A DNA stretch of 64,000 bases from NCBI GenBank assembly GCA_903844825.1, contig CAIMVC010000409.1:1-64000 (forward strand), in the 5' to 3' direction. Shown in pieces: positions 15,874 through 23,348 of the stretch. The DNA comes from an uncultured Burkholderiales bacterium. Lineage in GTDB: Bacteria; Pseudomonadota; Gammaproteobacteria; Burkholderiales; Burkholderiaceae_C. Position numbers and translations under genes: made by a program. The stretch's first letter is position 1; every line of letters starts with the position of its first letter. The notes beneath the pieces are model-generated. The model was given only the letters and a program-made list of their open reading frames with translations, had not been told where the DNA came from and made no database searches.

Positions 15874-17712
15874 TCAGCCAGGCTGGCCGGACGCTGAACG
15901 GGTGATCACCAAGCCTTCGGTGCCCAGGATCTCCACCATCTGCAGGACGGAGTCACGGTCGAGCTGTTTGATCGGCTCGGTCAAGTCGTCGTAGGGCACC
16001 AGGTTCGGGTGCAGCTTGCGCTTGTTGTCGCGAACGGGATCGTATTTCCAGCCGTCCAACGAGCGATCGGCCGCCCAGCGGTCATGCTCCATTCGCGCCA
16101 GCATTTCCAGCTCGTCCGGGCTCAGGACGGTGGGCTCGCTGCCTTCGCCCCGCGCCACGATACGGCAACCCACGGCGCGCATCTTGACCTCGAAATGATC
16201 GGCCGTGATGCGGTTGGCGTCGCGCGCGGTCTCGGGCAAATCGGCCCAGGGCAGGTTAAAGGGCATAGGCTGGCGGCCCGGGTTCTTCTCGCACTCGAGC
16301 CGGTCCTTGGTGCAGTAACCTTCATGAAACTGGCGTGCGCGCGAGTCGTCAACGTCAGACATCAAGCTGCCAGCGCCATCGCCCGCCTGGCGAGGCCGGC
16401 CCGCGCTGCCACCCACCAGCGAGAAGAGGTAAAAGTGACCCTGGTGCCGGCCGTGCGCCGCGTAGTCCGACAGCACGCAGCCGCCGGGCGGGTCGAGCGC
16501 CACCACATCTGCCACGCGGCCATGACCTTCGCTTTCACGGCCCTGCATCCGGGTCAGCAACAGGCGGGCAATGCGCAAGTTGGCGATTTCATCCCGGGTG
16601 CAGACGTAGGCAATCGTCACCGGCCGCTCATCGAACAACCAGCGATCAAGGTCGTCCGTGCTGACGTCCTCGATCTTGAGTTCCTGCGTCTCGACGCTCA
16701 GCAAGGACTCCAGATGCGGATAGGCTTCGAGCACCTGCCGCCACTGCTGCTTGACATTGCGGTCAATCACCGTGGCCTTGGGTTTCTTGCCACTGCGGTA
16801 GTGACCGATACGCGCCAGCTGCAACAGGATCGACTGCCCGACCGAGCCCAGCCCCACCAGCAGCACGTGCACGCCGTCTTCGTCGCTGGCGGCAACCGGC
16901 GTATCGGGCGGGTAGGCCTGCATCACGCGCCGGGCAATCAGCTCGGACTCATTGAAGACGCGAATGCGGGGCAGGCTCTCGGTCTCGAAATAGTCTTCCA
17001 GCCGAAAGCTGCGCTTGACCGACAAGGGCTCGATCAGGCACTTGCATTCCAAACCCGGGTTGTCCAGTGAAGACGCCATGGCAGCGCGCGTCAAGGTGAT
17101 GTTGTCGCCGTAGTGGTCGCGCATGGCAATGAGCATGCTGGCGCGCCGCGCGCCGGTGGCCTGCAGCACATCGGCCATGGCCATGTCCTCGGTCAGCACG
17201 GTCACACCAGCTTCCCAGAGCTTGCTGCGCTTGCCCTCGTCAACAGACTTCAGGCTCAGCACCACGGCTTGCGTGGCGGCCATGGACAGAGCCAGATCAA
17301 TGGCCAGTGCCGCTTTGTCAACTTGCTGGCCGAGGGCGTTGCGCGGCGAACGCGCCGACTGATCTGCCGGGTTGCTGTCGGCTTTGCCCGCGACGATGAT
17401 CACGTGCGAGCGCGCCAGATAGCGGGCCGAAAAGTTGTCCCACTTGAGCCCGGCCGTGGCCATGTAAACGCGGATCGCAGCCCAGGCCAGGGTCACGTTC
17501 ACCATCAGGTGCATGCGCTTGGCCCAGCCTTCGGCCGAGTCTGAATCGGACGTTGCTGTGTTCAAGATGGCGGTCCATAAAGTCACAGCCTCGTCGCCGG
17601 GTTTGGGCCGCATTTCTTCGTTCACGGCCAGCCCGAAGGCGATGCCCGTGCACAGCACCAGCAGCAGCAAGCCCCACTTTTCAACGAACACCAGCACTCT
17701 TTTCATCAGCAT
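15874..17712 (-). CDS. Membrane-anchored TrkA-N (RCK-like) - RyR domain protein
   Basis: 612 residues. An AAAGGAG ribosome site seven bases upstream supports the ATG at 17712. Residues about 9-30 (WGLLLLVLCTGIAFGLAV) and about 68-87 (LMVNVTLAWAAIRVYMATAG) are hydrophobic segments. Two Rossmann-type domains follow, the first around SHVIIVAGKADSN and the second with VLLVGLGSVGQSILLQLA. The C-terminal region, about 535-600, holds the RyR domain pattern MEHDRWAADRSLDGWKY with RKLHPNLVPYDDL. Bacterial RyR domains have been proposed to bind nucleotide-derived signals, and TrkA-N/RCK domains bind NAD(H) or nucleotides. There is no pore helix or selectivity filter, so it is a membrane sensor rather than a channel by itself. 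Confidence 0.87.
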   Translation of the reverse strand: MLMKRVLVFVEKWGLLLLVLCTGIAFGLAVNEEMRPKPGDEAVTLWTAILNTATSDSDSAEGWAKRMHLMVNVTLAWAAIRVYMATAGLKWDNFSARYLARSHVIIVAGKADSNPADQSARSPRNALGQQVDKAALAIDLALSMAATQAVVLSLKSVDEGKRSKLWEAGVTVLTEDMAMADVLQATGARRASMLIAMRDHYGDNITLTRAAMASSLDNPGLECKCLIEPLSVKRSFRLEDYFETESLPRIRVFNESELIARRVMQAYPPDTPVAASDEDGVHVLLVGLGSVGQSILLQLARIGHYRSGKKPKATVIDRNVKQQWRQVLEAYPHLESLLSVETQELKIEDVSTDDLDRWLFDERPVTIAYVCTRDEIANLRIARLLLTRMQGRESEGHGRVADVVALDPPGGCVLSDYAAHGRHQGHFYLFSLVGGSAGRPRQAGDGAGSLMSDVDDSRARQFHEGYCTKDRLECEKNPGRQPMPFNLPWADLPETARDANRITADHFEVKMRAVGCRIVARGEGSEPTVLSPDELEMLARMEHDRWAADRSLDGWKYDPVRDNKRKLHPNLVPYDDLTEPIKQLDRDSVLQMVEILGTEGLVITRSASGQPG

Positions 17713-17848
17713 GTCTTTACTCCTTTAGGCAAGTCGCTTGCGGACTTATTCTTTGCTTCGTTCATAGAATCATTCATTGAATCGTTCATTGAATCGTTCA
17801 TGGGCATCTTCGGTTGATCTTTGTCCGGCGCTCGTCAGGGCATTGACC

Positions 17849-18961
17849 TCAAGGCGCCGCCACGCGCGCCAGCGCCAAACCCAGCGCAGCGCCCTGCTCG
17901 TCGACCTCCGTCACGCCTTCTTCTGTCAGGCCCGCCGCCAGCCACCAGTCGCGCAGTGCCAGGCGGTCGGCCGGGGCCTGGGCTTCCGCGCGCTCGAGCT
18001 GACCCGCGCCGAAAAGCGCATCAAGCCAGGTTTTGACCGGCTCGACCGGGCAGCTCGAACGCAGCGGGCCACCGCGCAGGTAGCACCAGCCGGGCCGCCC
18101 CGGCAGGCTTTGCAGCGAGATCAGGCCGTCTGCCTGACCGGCGCTGTTGTGGCCCAGAAACTGCGTGCCGCAAGCCGCTTCAAAACGTAACTGCTGCAAC
18201 AGCTCCTGCACGCCCGCACCGCTCACGGCCTGGCTGGCCAGGTGCTCAAGGAACCAGGCACTGCCATGCAAGGCGAGCAGCCAGTGCGCCAGATTCGCCT
18301 CATTGACCGCTTGCCAGCCTGGCGGCGGCGCCAGCGGCACAAGCTCGGGCACGGGCCGTGGCTCGGCATGCTGAAGTGCCGGTCTGAAATCGTCCAGCCC
18401 CGCCAGCGGCAAGGATTGCAGGGCCGCGGGCGGCGTGAACCAGGCCGGCACCAGCCGGTAATGCACCATAGGCTCTTGCCCACCGGTCAGCCTCAGCACC
18501 CGCGTGCGGCGAAAACCGCTGGCGGCAATGACGGCCTGCGCCGGCTTGTTGGACAGGGCCGTCGCCGTGCCCAGACGCCGCACACCGCGGGTGCGCAGGG
18601 CCGCCATCATCATCAGCTGCCAGCCCTCCTGCCGCGCCTGCGCCTGCCCGCGCGTGCCGCTGGCGCTGCCGCCATGCAGACAGATCAGGCCTTCGCCGTC
18701 GAGCGACCAGTCGACCCGGATATGCCCGATGACCTGCTCGGTGTCGAGCAGGCACACGTCAAAGTAGCTGCTCAAACCATGCGCCAGGGCGGCTTCGGCC
18801 GAGGCAATCACCTGCTCGATAGCGCTCACCGGCCGGCCGAACTGGCGCTCAAAAAAGTGCGGGCTGGGCAAACGGGCATAGTCGCTGACCAGCTCGCGCA
18901 GCGGGCGGCTTCGCAGCACAAGCTTGACCCGCCTGCCTAGCAGGGCTCGGCTAGGGTTCAC
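17849..18961 (-). CDS. GNAT-like acetyltransferase, probably two domains
   Basis: 370 residues starting at a GTG (18961), six bases after the ATP-grasp stop. The first half has a GNAT-like core: FDVCLLDTEQVIGHIRVDWS, then GTRGQAQARQEGWQLMMMAA in the acetyl-CoA loop position and ALSNKPAQAVIAASGFRRTRV as the alpha4/beta5 end of the fold. The C-terminal half (about 200-370) looks like a second, diverged domain of the same type. A GNAT gene next to a graspetide-type ATP-grasp gene recalls MdnD of microviridin clusters, which acetylates the peptide N-terminus. Modification of the candidate peptide here is inferred only from this adjacency. Confidence 0.72.
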   Translation of the reverse strand: MNPSRALLGRRVKLVLRSRPLRELVSDYARLPSPHFFERQFGRPVSAIEQVIASAEAALAHGLSSYFDVCLLDTEQVIGHIRVDWSLDGEGLICLHGGSASGTRGQAQARQEGWQLMMMAALRTRGVRRLGTATALSNKPAQAVIAASGFRRTRVLRLTGGQEPMVHYRLVPAWFTPPAALQSLPLAGLDDFRPALQHAEPRPVPELVPLAPPPGWQAVNEANLAHWLLALHGSAWFLEHLASQAVSGAGVQELLQQLRFEAACGTQFLGHNSAGQADGLISLQSLPGRPGWCYLRGGPLRSSCPVEPVKTWLDALFGAGQLERAEAQAPADRLALRDWWLAAGLTEEGVTEVDEQGAALGLALARVAAP

Positions 18962-18967
18962 GCGCCT

Positions 18968-19957
18968 TCACTCCAGCCGACTTTGCAACGCCTGGGCAAT
19001 GCCGCGGGCAATGCCGATGCCGAGTTTTTCGTCGATCCAGAGCCACTGGCCATTCGCATTGCACTCCAGAAAAACATGCTCGCCAGTGGGTGTCACGATG
19101 AAGTCGAAGGCCCCATAGTGCAAGCCCAGGTCACGGCAGTAGGCGCCGATCTGCTGCGTCAGCTCAGGCGGCAGCGCCGCCACTGAGTAGTCGAGTTCCT
19201 GCCAGTTGACACGGCGCCAGTCGAGCCGCGCCTGCTGGGGACCGGACTGCGAATGGATGCGCGCGGCGTAGCTGCGGCCATCAACCCAGGTCACGCGCAG
19301 CTCGTGGTCCTTGTCGAACTTTTGCTGAAAGAAATTGATGTGGCCGCTGAGCATGTCCGGTGAGGCGGCCAGCTGTTCGCGATCGACCTCGGCGGTATAG
19401 AAGGCATGAAAAACATCGTCCGCCTCAAAGCCGGTCTCGCGAATGGCCTTGACGACCAGCGGCGAGGCCGCCGCCAGCGCCTGAATGTCGGGCGCGCTGT
19501 TGCCGTAATACGTATCGGGCACGCGCATGCCCAGGGAACGGGCCAGCTTGATTTGCAGCGGCTTGCAGGACGCCCGGTCAATGACCGAGGGCTGCGCACT
19601 GATCCACGGCCGGTCGTCCAGGTAGGCATAAAGCCAGCGCAAAAACCAGCGCGCCTCTGACGCCACCACGGTGGCGGCCTGCGGGTTGTCCTGCCACAGC
19701 GCCGGCACATCGGGCGGGGCGGGACGGCGAAAGTAGACCACGCCAACGTCCTGCCCGCGCAGCGTGCGGCCGCTGAGCTGGTCGTGCAGCAACAGTGATT
19801 CCCCCGCCGCCGTCTGGCTCAGGGAGACGGTTTGCCCGGTTAAAAGCGTTTCCGTGTTCAGACGAAAGACCTTCACGCCCCTCTCGTTGAGATGGGCGAT
19901 CACCGCCGAGGCGTGCAGGTCTTCCTGGTTGGTGATGACGAGGACGGAACGGCTCAA
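18968..19957 (-). CDS. ATP-grasp peptide ligase, MvdC/MvdD-like (candidate graspetide synthetase)
   Basis: 329 residues; the only plausible start is a TTG at 19957. The N-terminal pre-ATP-grasp part has VLVITNQEDLHASAVIAHL and GVVYFRRPAPPDVP. The ATP-grasp part shows LVVKAIRETGFEADDVF (nucleotide-binding lysine region), HELRVTWVDGRSYAARI and FDFIVTPTGEHVFLECNANGQW, whose Glu and Asn are the expected Mg-ATP ligands. The overall order and the ECNANGQWLW ending are those of microviridin-type MvdC/MvdD ligases, which form Asp/Glu side-chain esters or amides with Ser, Thr or Lys in a precursor peptide. A suitable small gene lies at 20434. Confidence 0.87.
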   Translation of the reverse strand: MSRSVLVITNQEDLHASAVIAHLNERGVKVFRLNTETLLTGQTVSLSQTAAGESLLLHDQLSGRTLRGQDVGVVYFRRPAPPDVPALWQDNPQAATVVASEARWFLRWLYAYLDDRPWISAQPSVIDRASCKPLQIKLARSLGMRVPDTYYGNSAPDIQALAAASPLVVKAIRETGFEADDVFHAFYTAEVDREQLAASPDMLSGHINFFQQKFDKDHELRVTWVDGRSYAARIHSQSGPQQARLDWRRVNWQELDYSVAALPPELTQQIGAYCRDLGLHYGAFDFIVTPTGEHVFLECNANGQWLWIDEKLGIGIARGIAQALQSRLE

Positions 19958-19964
19958 AACCAGC

Positions 19965-20396
19965 TCAGGCCTTCAGCAAAGATTTCCAGCTCGCTTCGGC
20001 GGCGTCGTGCTGCTCGATCAAGGTCTCGATCGCCGTCACGCTTTGCGCCGTCACACCCAGTGCCTCGGCCAGGCTGGCGATGGCTGCGCGCTCTTTGGCG
20101 CCGAGGCCGTCAATGCGGCACATGCGAATGGCATCGCGCACGATGTAGGGCCCAAAAAAGGCGGCTGACTTGTTGGCCGACACCGCCGCCATGGTCAGAC
20201 TGCGGGAAGTGACCAGCGCCTCGTCCAGCACGGACGCCGACTGGCCTTGCAGCGCCAGCCAGTGACCGACGGCCAACTTCTCTGCGTCGCTCAGGCCGTC
20301 AGAGGCGCAGGCGGCCACGATGCAGGCGACATAAAGGTTCCAGTCGGTACGGGCCGACTCGTTTTTTTCGATGGGGACAAAAGTGATGAAACTCAT
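19965..20396 (-). CDS. TerB-like protein
   Basis: 143 residues from the ATG at 20396, which has a GGAG ribosome site. The helical chain has two TerB-like acidic helix-turn motifs: ACASDGLSDAEKLAVG near residue 32 and CRIDGLGAKERAAIASLAEA near residue 95; this D-G-x-x-x-x-E pattern binds metal in TerB proteins. It lies between the candidate precursor peptide and the ATP-grasp gene. TerB, together with the vWA-TerD gene upstream, ties the operon to Ter-type chemical-stress systems. The TerB assignment is by pattern, not by alignment. Confidence 0.65.
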   Translation of the reverse strand: MSFITFVPIEKNESARTDWNLYVACIVAACASDGLSDAEKLAVGHWLALQGQSASVLDEALVTSRSLTMAAVSANKSAAFFGPYIVRDAIRMCRIDGLGAKERAAIASLAEALGVTAQSVTAIETLIEQHDAAEASWKSLLKA

Positions 20397-20433
20397 GCGG
20401 TTCTCCAAAATTAGGGGGCAACAGTGCTCAAGC

Positions 20434-20685
20434 TCAATAGTCGTCAGCGGCGTAGTCGCCTTCGGGGTCCTTGCCGACCATCGGCGTGCTGTGCGTGGCC
20501 TTGGTGCAGCCGGTGCGGTCGGAGCTCCCGCACTGAATGATCTCTCTCGACAGCTGCGTGACCGGGTCATAAATGATCTGGTCCTGCGGCTGGCCCTGCG
20601 GGTTGAGCATCGGCGTGGCGTGGCGCAGCAGCACCGGCATCGGCGTCATACGCGGCGTCGGGGAATGGGATTGAGCAAAAGTCAT
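20434..20685 (-). CDS. Small acidic-tailed peptide, candidate graspetide precursor
   Basis: 83 residues, with a GGAGA ribosome site eight bases before the ATG. The first 50 residues look like a leader (MTFAQSHSPTPRMTP...). The tail RTGCTKATHSTPMVGK followed by DPEGDYAADDY has hydroxyl and amine donors (Thr, Lys, Ser) before a cluster of one Glu and five Asp, the arrangement needed for omega-ester or omega-amide rings. Neither leader nor core matches a family I know by name, so it may be a new graspetide group. The gene lies two genes upstream of the ATP-grasp ligase in the same operon. Confidence 0.65.
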   Translation of the reverse strand: MTFAQSHSPTPRMTPMPVLLRHATPMLNPQGQPQDQIIYDPVTQLSREIIQCGSSDRTGCTKATHSTPMVGKDPEGDYAADDY

Positions 20686-20761
20686 TTCACGTCTCCAGGG
20701 CTAGGCTGTGGGTGCGAGGACGGGCACAGCGGTTTTAAAAAAATTCTAAAAATACGGGAAT

Positions 20762-20803
20762 GGCATCAGCGACAACGGCATCAGCGACAACGGCATCAGC
20801 GAA
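20762..20803. repeat. 15-bp tandem repeat (2.8 copies) before the precursor gene
   Basis: GGCATCAGCGACAAC is repeated at 20762-20776, 20777-20791 and, partially, 20792-20803, between the stop of the vWA-TerD gene and the precursor start. An AT-rich patch follows on the precursor side (about 20732-20755), with TAGAAT on the minus strand as a possible -10. The repeats could be regulator sites or a small variable tract. Confidence 0.7.
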
Positions 20804-20811
20804 AAACAGCT

Positions 20812-22047
20812 TCAGTCAAAGCCAGGCGTTTCATCTGACACCACATTCAAATTAGAGACCGACGCGCCGCCCTGGTCCATGTCGATGCGCGCAATCGCGC
20901 ACCACTTGCCGCGCTGCTGCGCGCTCAAGGGGACCACGATCTGCGAGCCATCGCTGGCGGTGACCTCGACTTGCCCGTCGTAGTCACTGTAGCGGTCGCC
21001 GGAGCCGAAGATCATGGTGGCAAAGACGATGGTGGTGAATGAGTCGAGCTGGTCCACCTTGATGTTTTCCACGTTGCGACCGCCCCGGTCGCCAATGCCC
21101 GCGTCATGGTCTAGGCTGATGTCTTGGTGACGCGGCGCGCCAAAGTAAACCTGACCTTCGGTGCCGTCGGGGCGGCGGTAAAAGGCGTGCAAGTCCAAGT
21201 CAATCGGCCGGGTCCAGCGCAGCTGCACGCCCACATCCGTCAGCGGCGTGCTGCTGCCAAACTTGGCCGACTCGCCCACGGCCAGCACGGTGGAGCGCTC
21301 TGACTCCGACACACTGCCGCTGGCATCCCACTTGTCCTGCCCGAACAGCGCGCGCGTGTAGCTCGGCTCGCCGGAGGACTGCAGCGACATGACCGAAATG
21401 CTTTTACCCATTTGCGAGAGCAGCTGCGAAAAGTCCACGCTGCGCAGACCGTCGCCGCCACTGACAAACTCAAGCTCACTGCCATTGGCCTGCGACAAGG
21501 CCAGCGAGGCATCCGATTCGGGCAGCGCCGCGAACAGCTTGATGCGCCGGCGTGTGAGTTTTTCGATGAGTTCGGGAATCCGTTCGACACGGCCGGACTC
21601 CACCGCACCGGCCTCAATCGGCTCGTCCGAAAAAAGAGCAATGACGCGGCAGGTGCTGGTGATGGGCCCAAACGGCAGGTCGGCTGCCAGGTCCAGGGCC
21701 AGCAGCAGGTCCTCATTGCCTTCGGGCTTGAGGTCCGCCAGGAAGCTGCGCACACGGCCAGCGTCCGCCGTGAAGAAGGGGCCCCGGCCAGCGCCCTGAT
21801 TAGACGGCCCCGCGTAGAGGGCGGCCAGTGCATCGGCGCCGCTGGTGCCGATAAAACGGTGATCGTGCACCAGCGTGCGGCCGCGCATACCCACCGACTG
21901 GGCCAGCACACAAAACTGGACGTTGGTCACAAAACCCTGCAAGGGCGCGACCACGCGCGCCAGGTTCTCCCTGAGCGCATCAAAGCAGGGCTTCATGCTG
22001 GAGCTGGCGTCAATCACCAGGACGAGGTCCACATTTTGAGCGGGCAT
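20812..22047 (-). CDS. vWA - TerD-like fusion protein (TerY-like)
   Basis: 411 residues. The N-terminal 230 residues are a vWA domain with an intact MIDAS start LVLVIDASSSMKPC and FSDEPIEAG as the later Asp site. A conserved linker (QMGKSISVMSLQ ... RALFGQDKW) follows and recurs in the stand-alone vWA at 26056. Residues about 255-411 have the TerD beta-sandwich pattern: LRWTRPIDLDLHAFYRRP, LDHDAGIGDRGG (calcium-binding acidic loop) and VENIKVDQL, then DSFTTIVFATMIFG. TerD domains bind Ca2+; vWA domains scaffold complexes. It is the first gene of the leftward operon, divergent from the Cys-repeat gene, and the main evidence that the operon is Ter-related. Confidence 0.85.
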   Translation of the reverse strand: MPAQNVDLVLVIDASSSMKPCFDALRENLARVVAPLQGFVTNVQFCVLAQSVGMRGRTLVHDHRFIGTSGADALAALYAGPSNQGAGRGPFFTADAGRVRSFLADLKPEGNEDLLLALDLAADLPFGPITSTCRVIALFSDEPIEAGAVESGRVERIPELIEKLTRRRIKLFAALPESDASLALSQANGSELEFVSGGDGLRSVDFSQLLSQMGKSISVMSLQSSGEPSYTRALFGQDKWDASGSVSESERSTVLAVGESAKFGSSTPLTDVGVQLRWTRPIDLDLHAFYRRPDGTEGQVYFGAPRHQDISLDHDAGIGDRGGRNVENIKVDQLDSFTTIVFATMIFGSGDRYSDYDGQVEVTASDGSQIVVPLSAQQRGKWCAIARIDMDQGGASVSNLNVVSDETPGFD

Positions 22048-22122
22048 GGGGGCTATTCCAAGGGTGCAAAGTTCACAGAGATGGCGTCAAATCAGCGGTC
22101 AAAACCGGGGGAGTGATGACGA

Positions 22123-22151
22123 TGTTTTTACAGTTGAGCTTGAACTATACT
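22123..22151 (+). promoter_or_regulatory. Candidate promoter for the rightward kinase operon
   Basis: A TATACT -10 box at 22146-22151 and a weak TGTTTT at 22123-22128 are spaced by 17 bases and lie just before the ATG at 22174. This is the shared 126-base region between two divergent operons, so control of both is probably set here. The -35 is poor, which suggests either an activator or an alternative site. Confidence 0.4.
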
Positions 22152-22173
22152 CCCCAAATCACAAAGGATTGTC

Positions 22174-22512
22174 ATGGATTTCCTGTGTTCCAAAGCTGCC
22201 CTGCGCCAAGGTCTGGCCGGGCTGATTGGCCTTGTTTCGCTGGCCGCCCTGGCTGACGCGCCGGCCGCTCAGGCACTGGCCCGTGACGGTAGTTGCCCTT
22301 CAGGCTACTCCAGCAGCGGCAACTACTGTGTACCGGGATCGGGGGCACGTTTTGCCCTGGCGCGCAACGGCGGATCCTGCCCCAGCGGCTACTTTTCCAG
22401 CAGCAATTACTGCGTCGCCAGTTCGGCCACATCCAAACACGCCATGCCGCGCTCGGGCTCATGCCCGAGTGGCTACTTTTCCAGCTCGGACTTCTGCGTG
22501 TCAAGCAAGTGA
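22174..22512 (+). CDS. Secreted small protein with three CPSGY-type Cys repeats
   Basis: 112 residues with an AAAGGA ribosome site. Residues 1-36 are a signal peptide (LAGLIGLVSLAALADAPAAQA). The mature part is three near-identical units, GSCPSGYSSSGNYCV, GSCPSGYFSSSNYCV and GSCPSGYFSSSDFCV, separated by short linkers. Each unit has two cysteines ten positions apart, suggesting one disulfide per unit. No function is assigned. It is the first gene of the rightward operon, directly across from the vWA-TerD gene, and is the only obviously exported small protein in the block besides the beta-barrel. Confidence 0.8.
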   Translation: MDFLCSKAALRQGLAGLIGLVSLAALADAPAAQALARDGSCPSGYSSSGNYCVPGSGARFALARNGGSCPSGYFSSSNYCVASSATSKHAMPRSGSCPSGYFSSSDFCVSSK

Positions 22513-22609
22513 AGTCGTCTTTCGATTGATCAGCGCCGAACTGCATCAGCCGTTTTTTTCCCTTTTTCTCTTTTTTCAACCTACCCCAGCAACCACCCCA
22601 GGACTGAAC

Positions 22610-23335
22610 ATGACCCAAGAATCGCTCGACAAGAAAAAAGGCATCCCCGACATCGTTTTTCTGCTGGACGCCAGCGGCAGCATGAGTGAGTGCATTCGGG
22701 CTGTGACACAGAACATCTCGACCTTAGTCGACACCCTCAGCGCCTCGGATGCCAACGGCGGCGTGCTGATCAAAGACTGGCGCATCCGGGTACTGGCCTA
22801 CCGCGACAAACAGGCCGACGGCTCCTACTGGTTCATCGACAACCCGTTCACCAGCGACATCGCCGAAGTCAAGGCGCAACTGGCCGCCATGGAAGCCAAG
22901 GGTGGCGGTGACGAGCCCGAGTCGCTGCTTGACGCCATGTACACACTGACGCAGTGGCCAGCCGCCGAAAAAGGCGCCACCCCCTCGCCCACCGGCTGGC
23001 GCCATCGCCACGATGCAGCCCGTGTGGCCGTGATCTTCACCGACGCCAGCTGCCAGCCCACCTTCAAGACGGCCGCAGGCACGGACGGCTCGGTCGACGA
23101 CCTGATCCAGGCCTACCACGCCAACAAGCTCAAAGTGGTCCTGTATGCGCCCGATGCGCCGCTGTACGCCGACCTCGCCGCCATGAACGGTCTGGAGTGG
23201 GAACCGGTGGGCAAGTTGGGCGAAAACCCGGTCCAGGCCCTGAAGGACTACACCAGCAACACCGACAATTTCCGCAAGGTGATGGAAGCGCTGGCCAAGA
23301 CTGTTTCGGCCTCGGCCGCCGTCCCCGTTTTGTAA
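22610..23335 (+). CDS. vWA domain protein, intact MIDAS
   Basis: 241 residues from the ATG at 22610. IPDIVFLLDASGSMSEC gives a complete DxSxS metal-ion-dependent adhesion site. GGGDEPESLLDAMYTL and RVAVIFTDASCQPTF are the later conserved strands. There is no signal peptide or membrane segment. Its closest relative in the window is the degenerate copy at 28933, about 70% identical by eye. It lies just upstream of the kinase gene, matching the vWA-kinase-phosphatase triads described for TerY systems. Confidence 0.9.
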   Translation: MTQESLDKKKGIPDIVFLLDASGSMSECIRAVTQNISTLVDTLSASDANGGVLIKDWRIRVLAYRDKQADGSYWFIDNPFTSDIAEVKAQLAAMEAKGGGDEPESLLDAMYTLTQWPAAEKGATPSPTGWRHRHDAARVAVIFTDASCQPTFKTAAGTDGSVDDLIQAYHANKLKVVLYAPDAPLYADLAAMNGLEWEPVGKLGENPVQALKDYTSNTDNFRKVMEALAKTVSASAAVPVL

Positions 23336-23348
23336 GCACGCGCACGCC

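Noticed and set aside
17777-18190. Plus-strand frame over the GNAT gene end
   Set aside because: Antisense to a gene with GNAT-like features in a tightly spaced operon.
22226-22609. N-terminal extension of the vWA gene at 22610 through the Cys-repeat gene
   Set aside because: The extension is the out-of-frame shadow of the secreted Cys-repeat protein; the ATG at 22610 begins exactly where homology to the 28933 paralogue begins.
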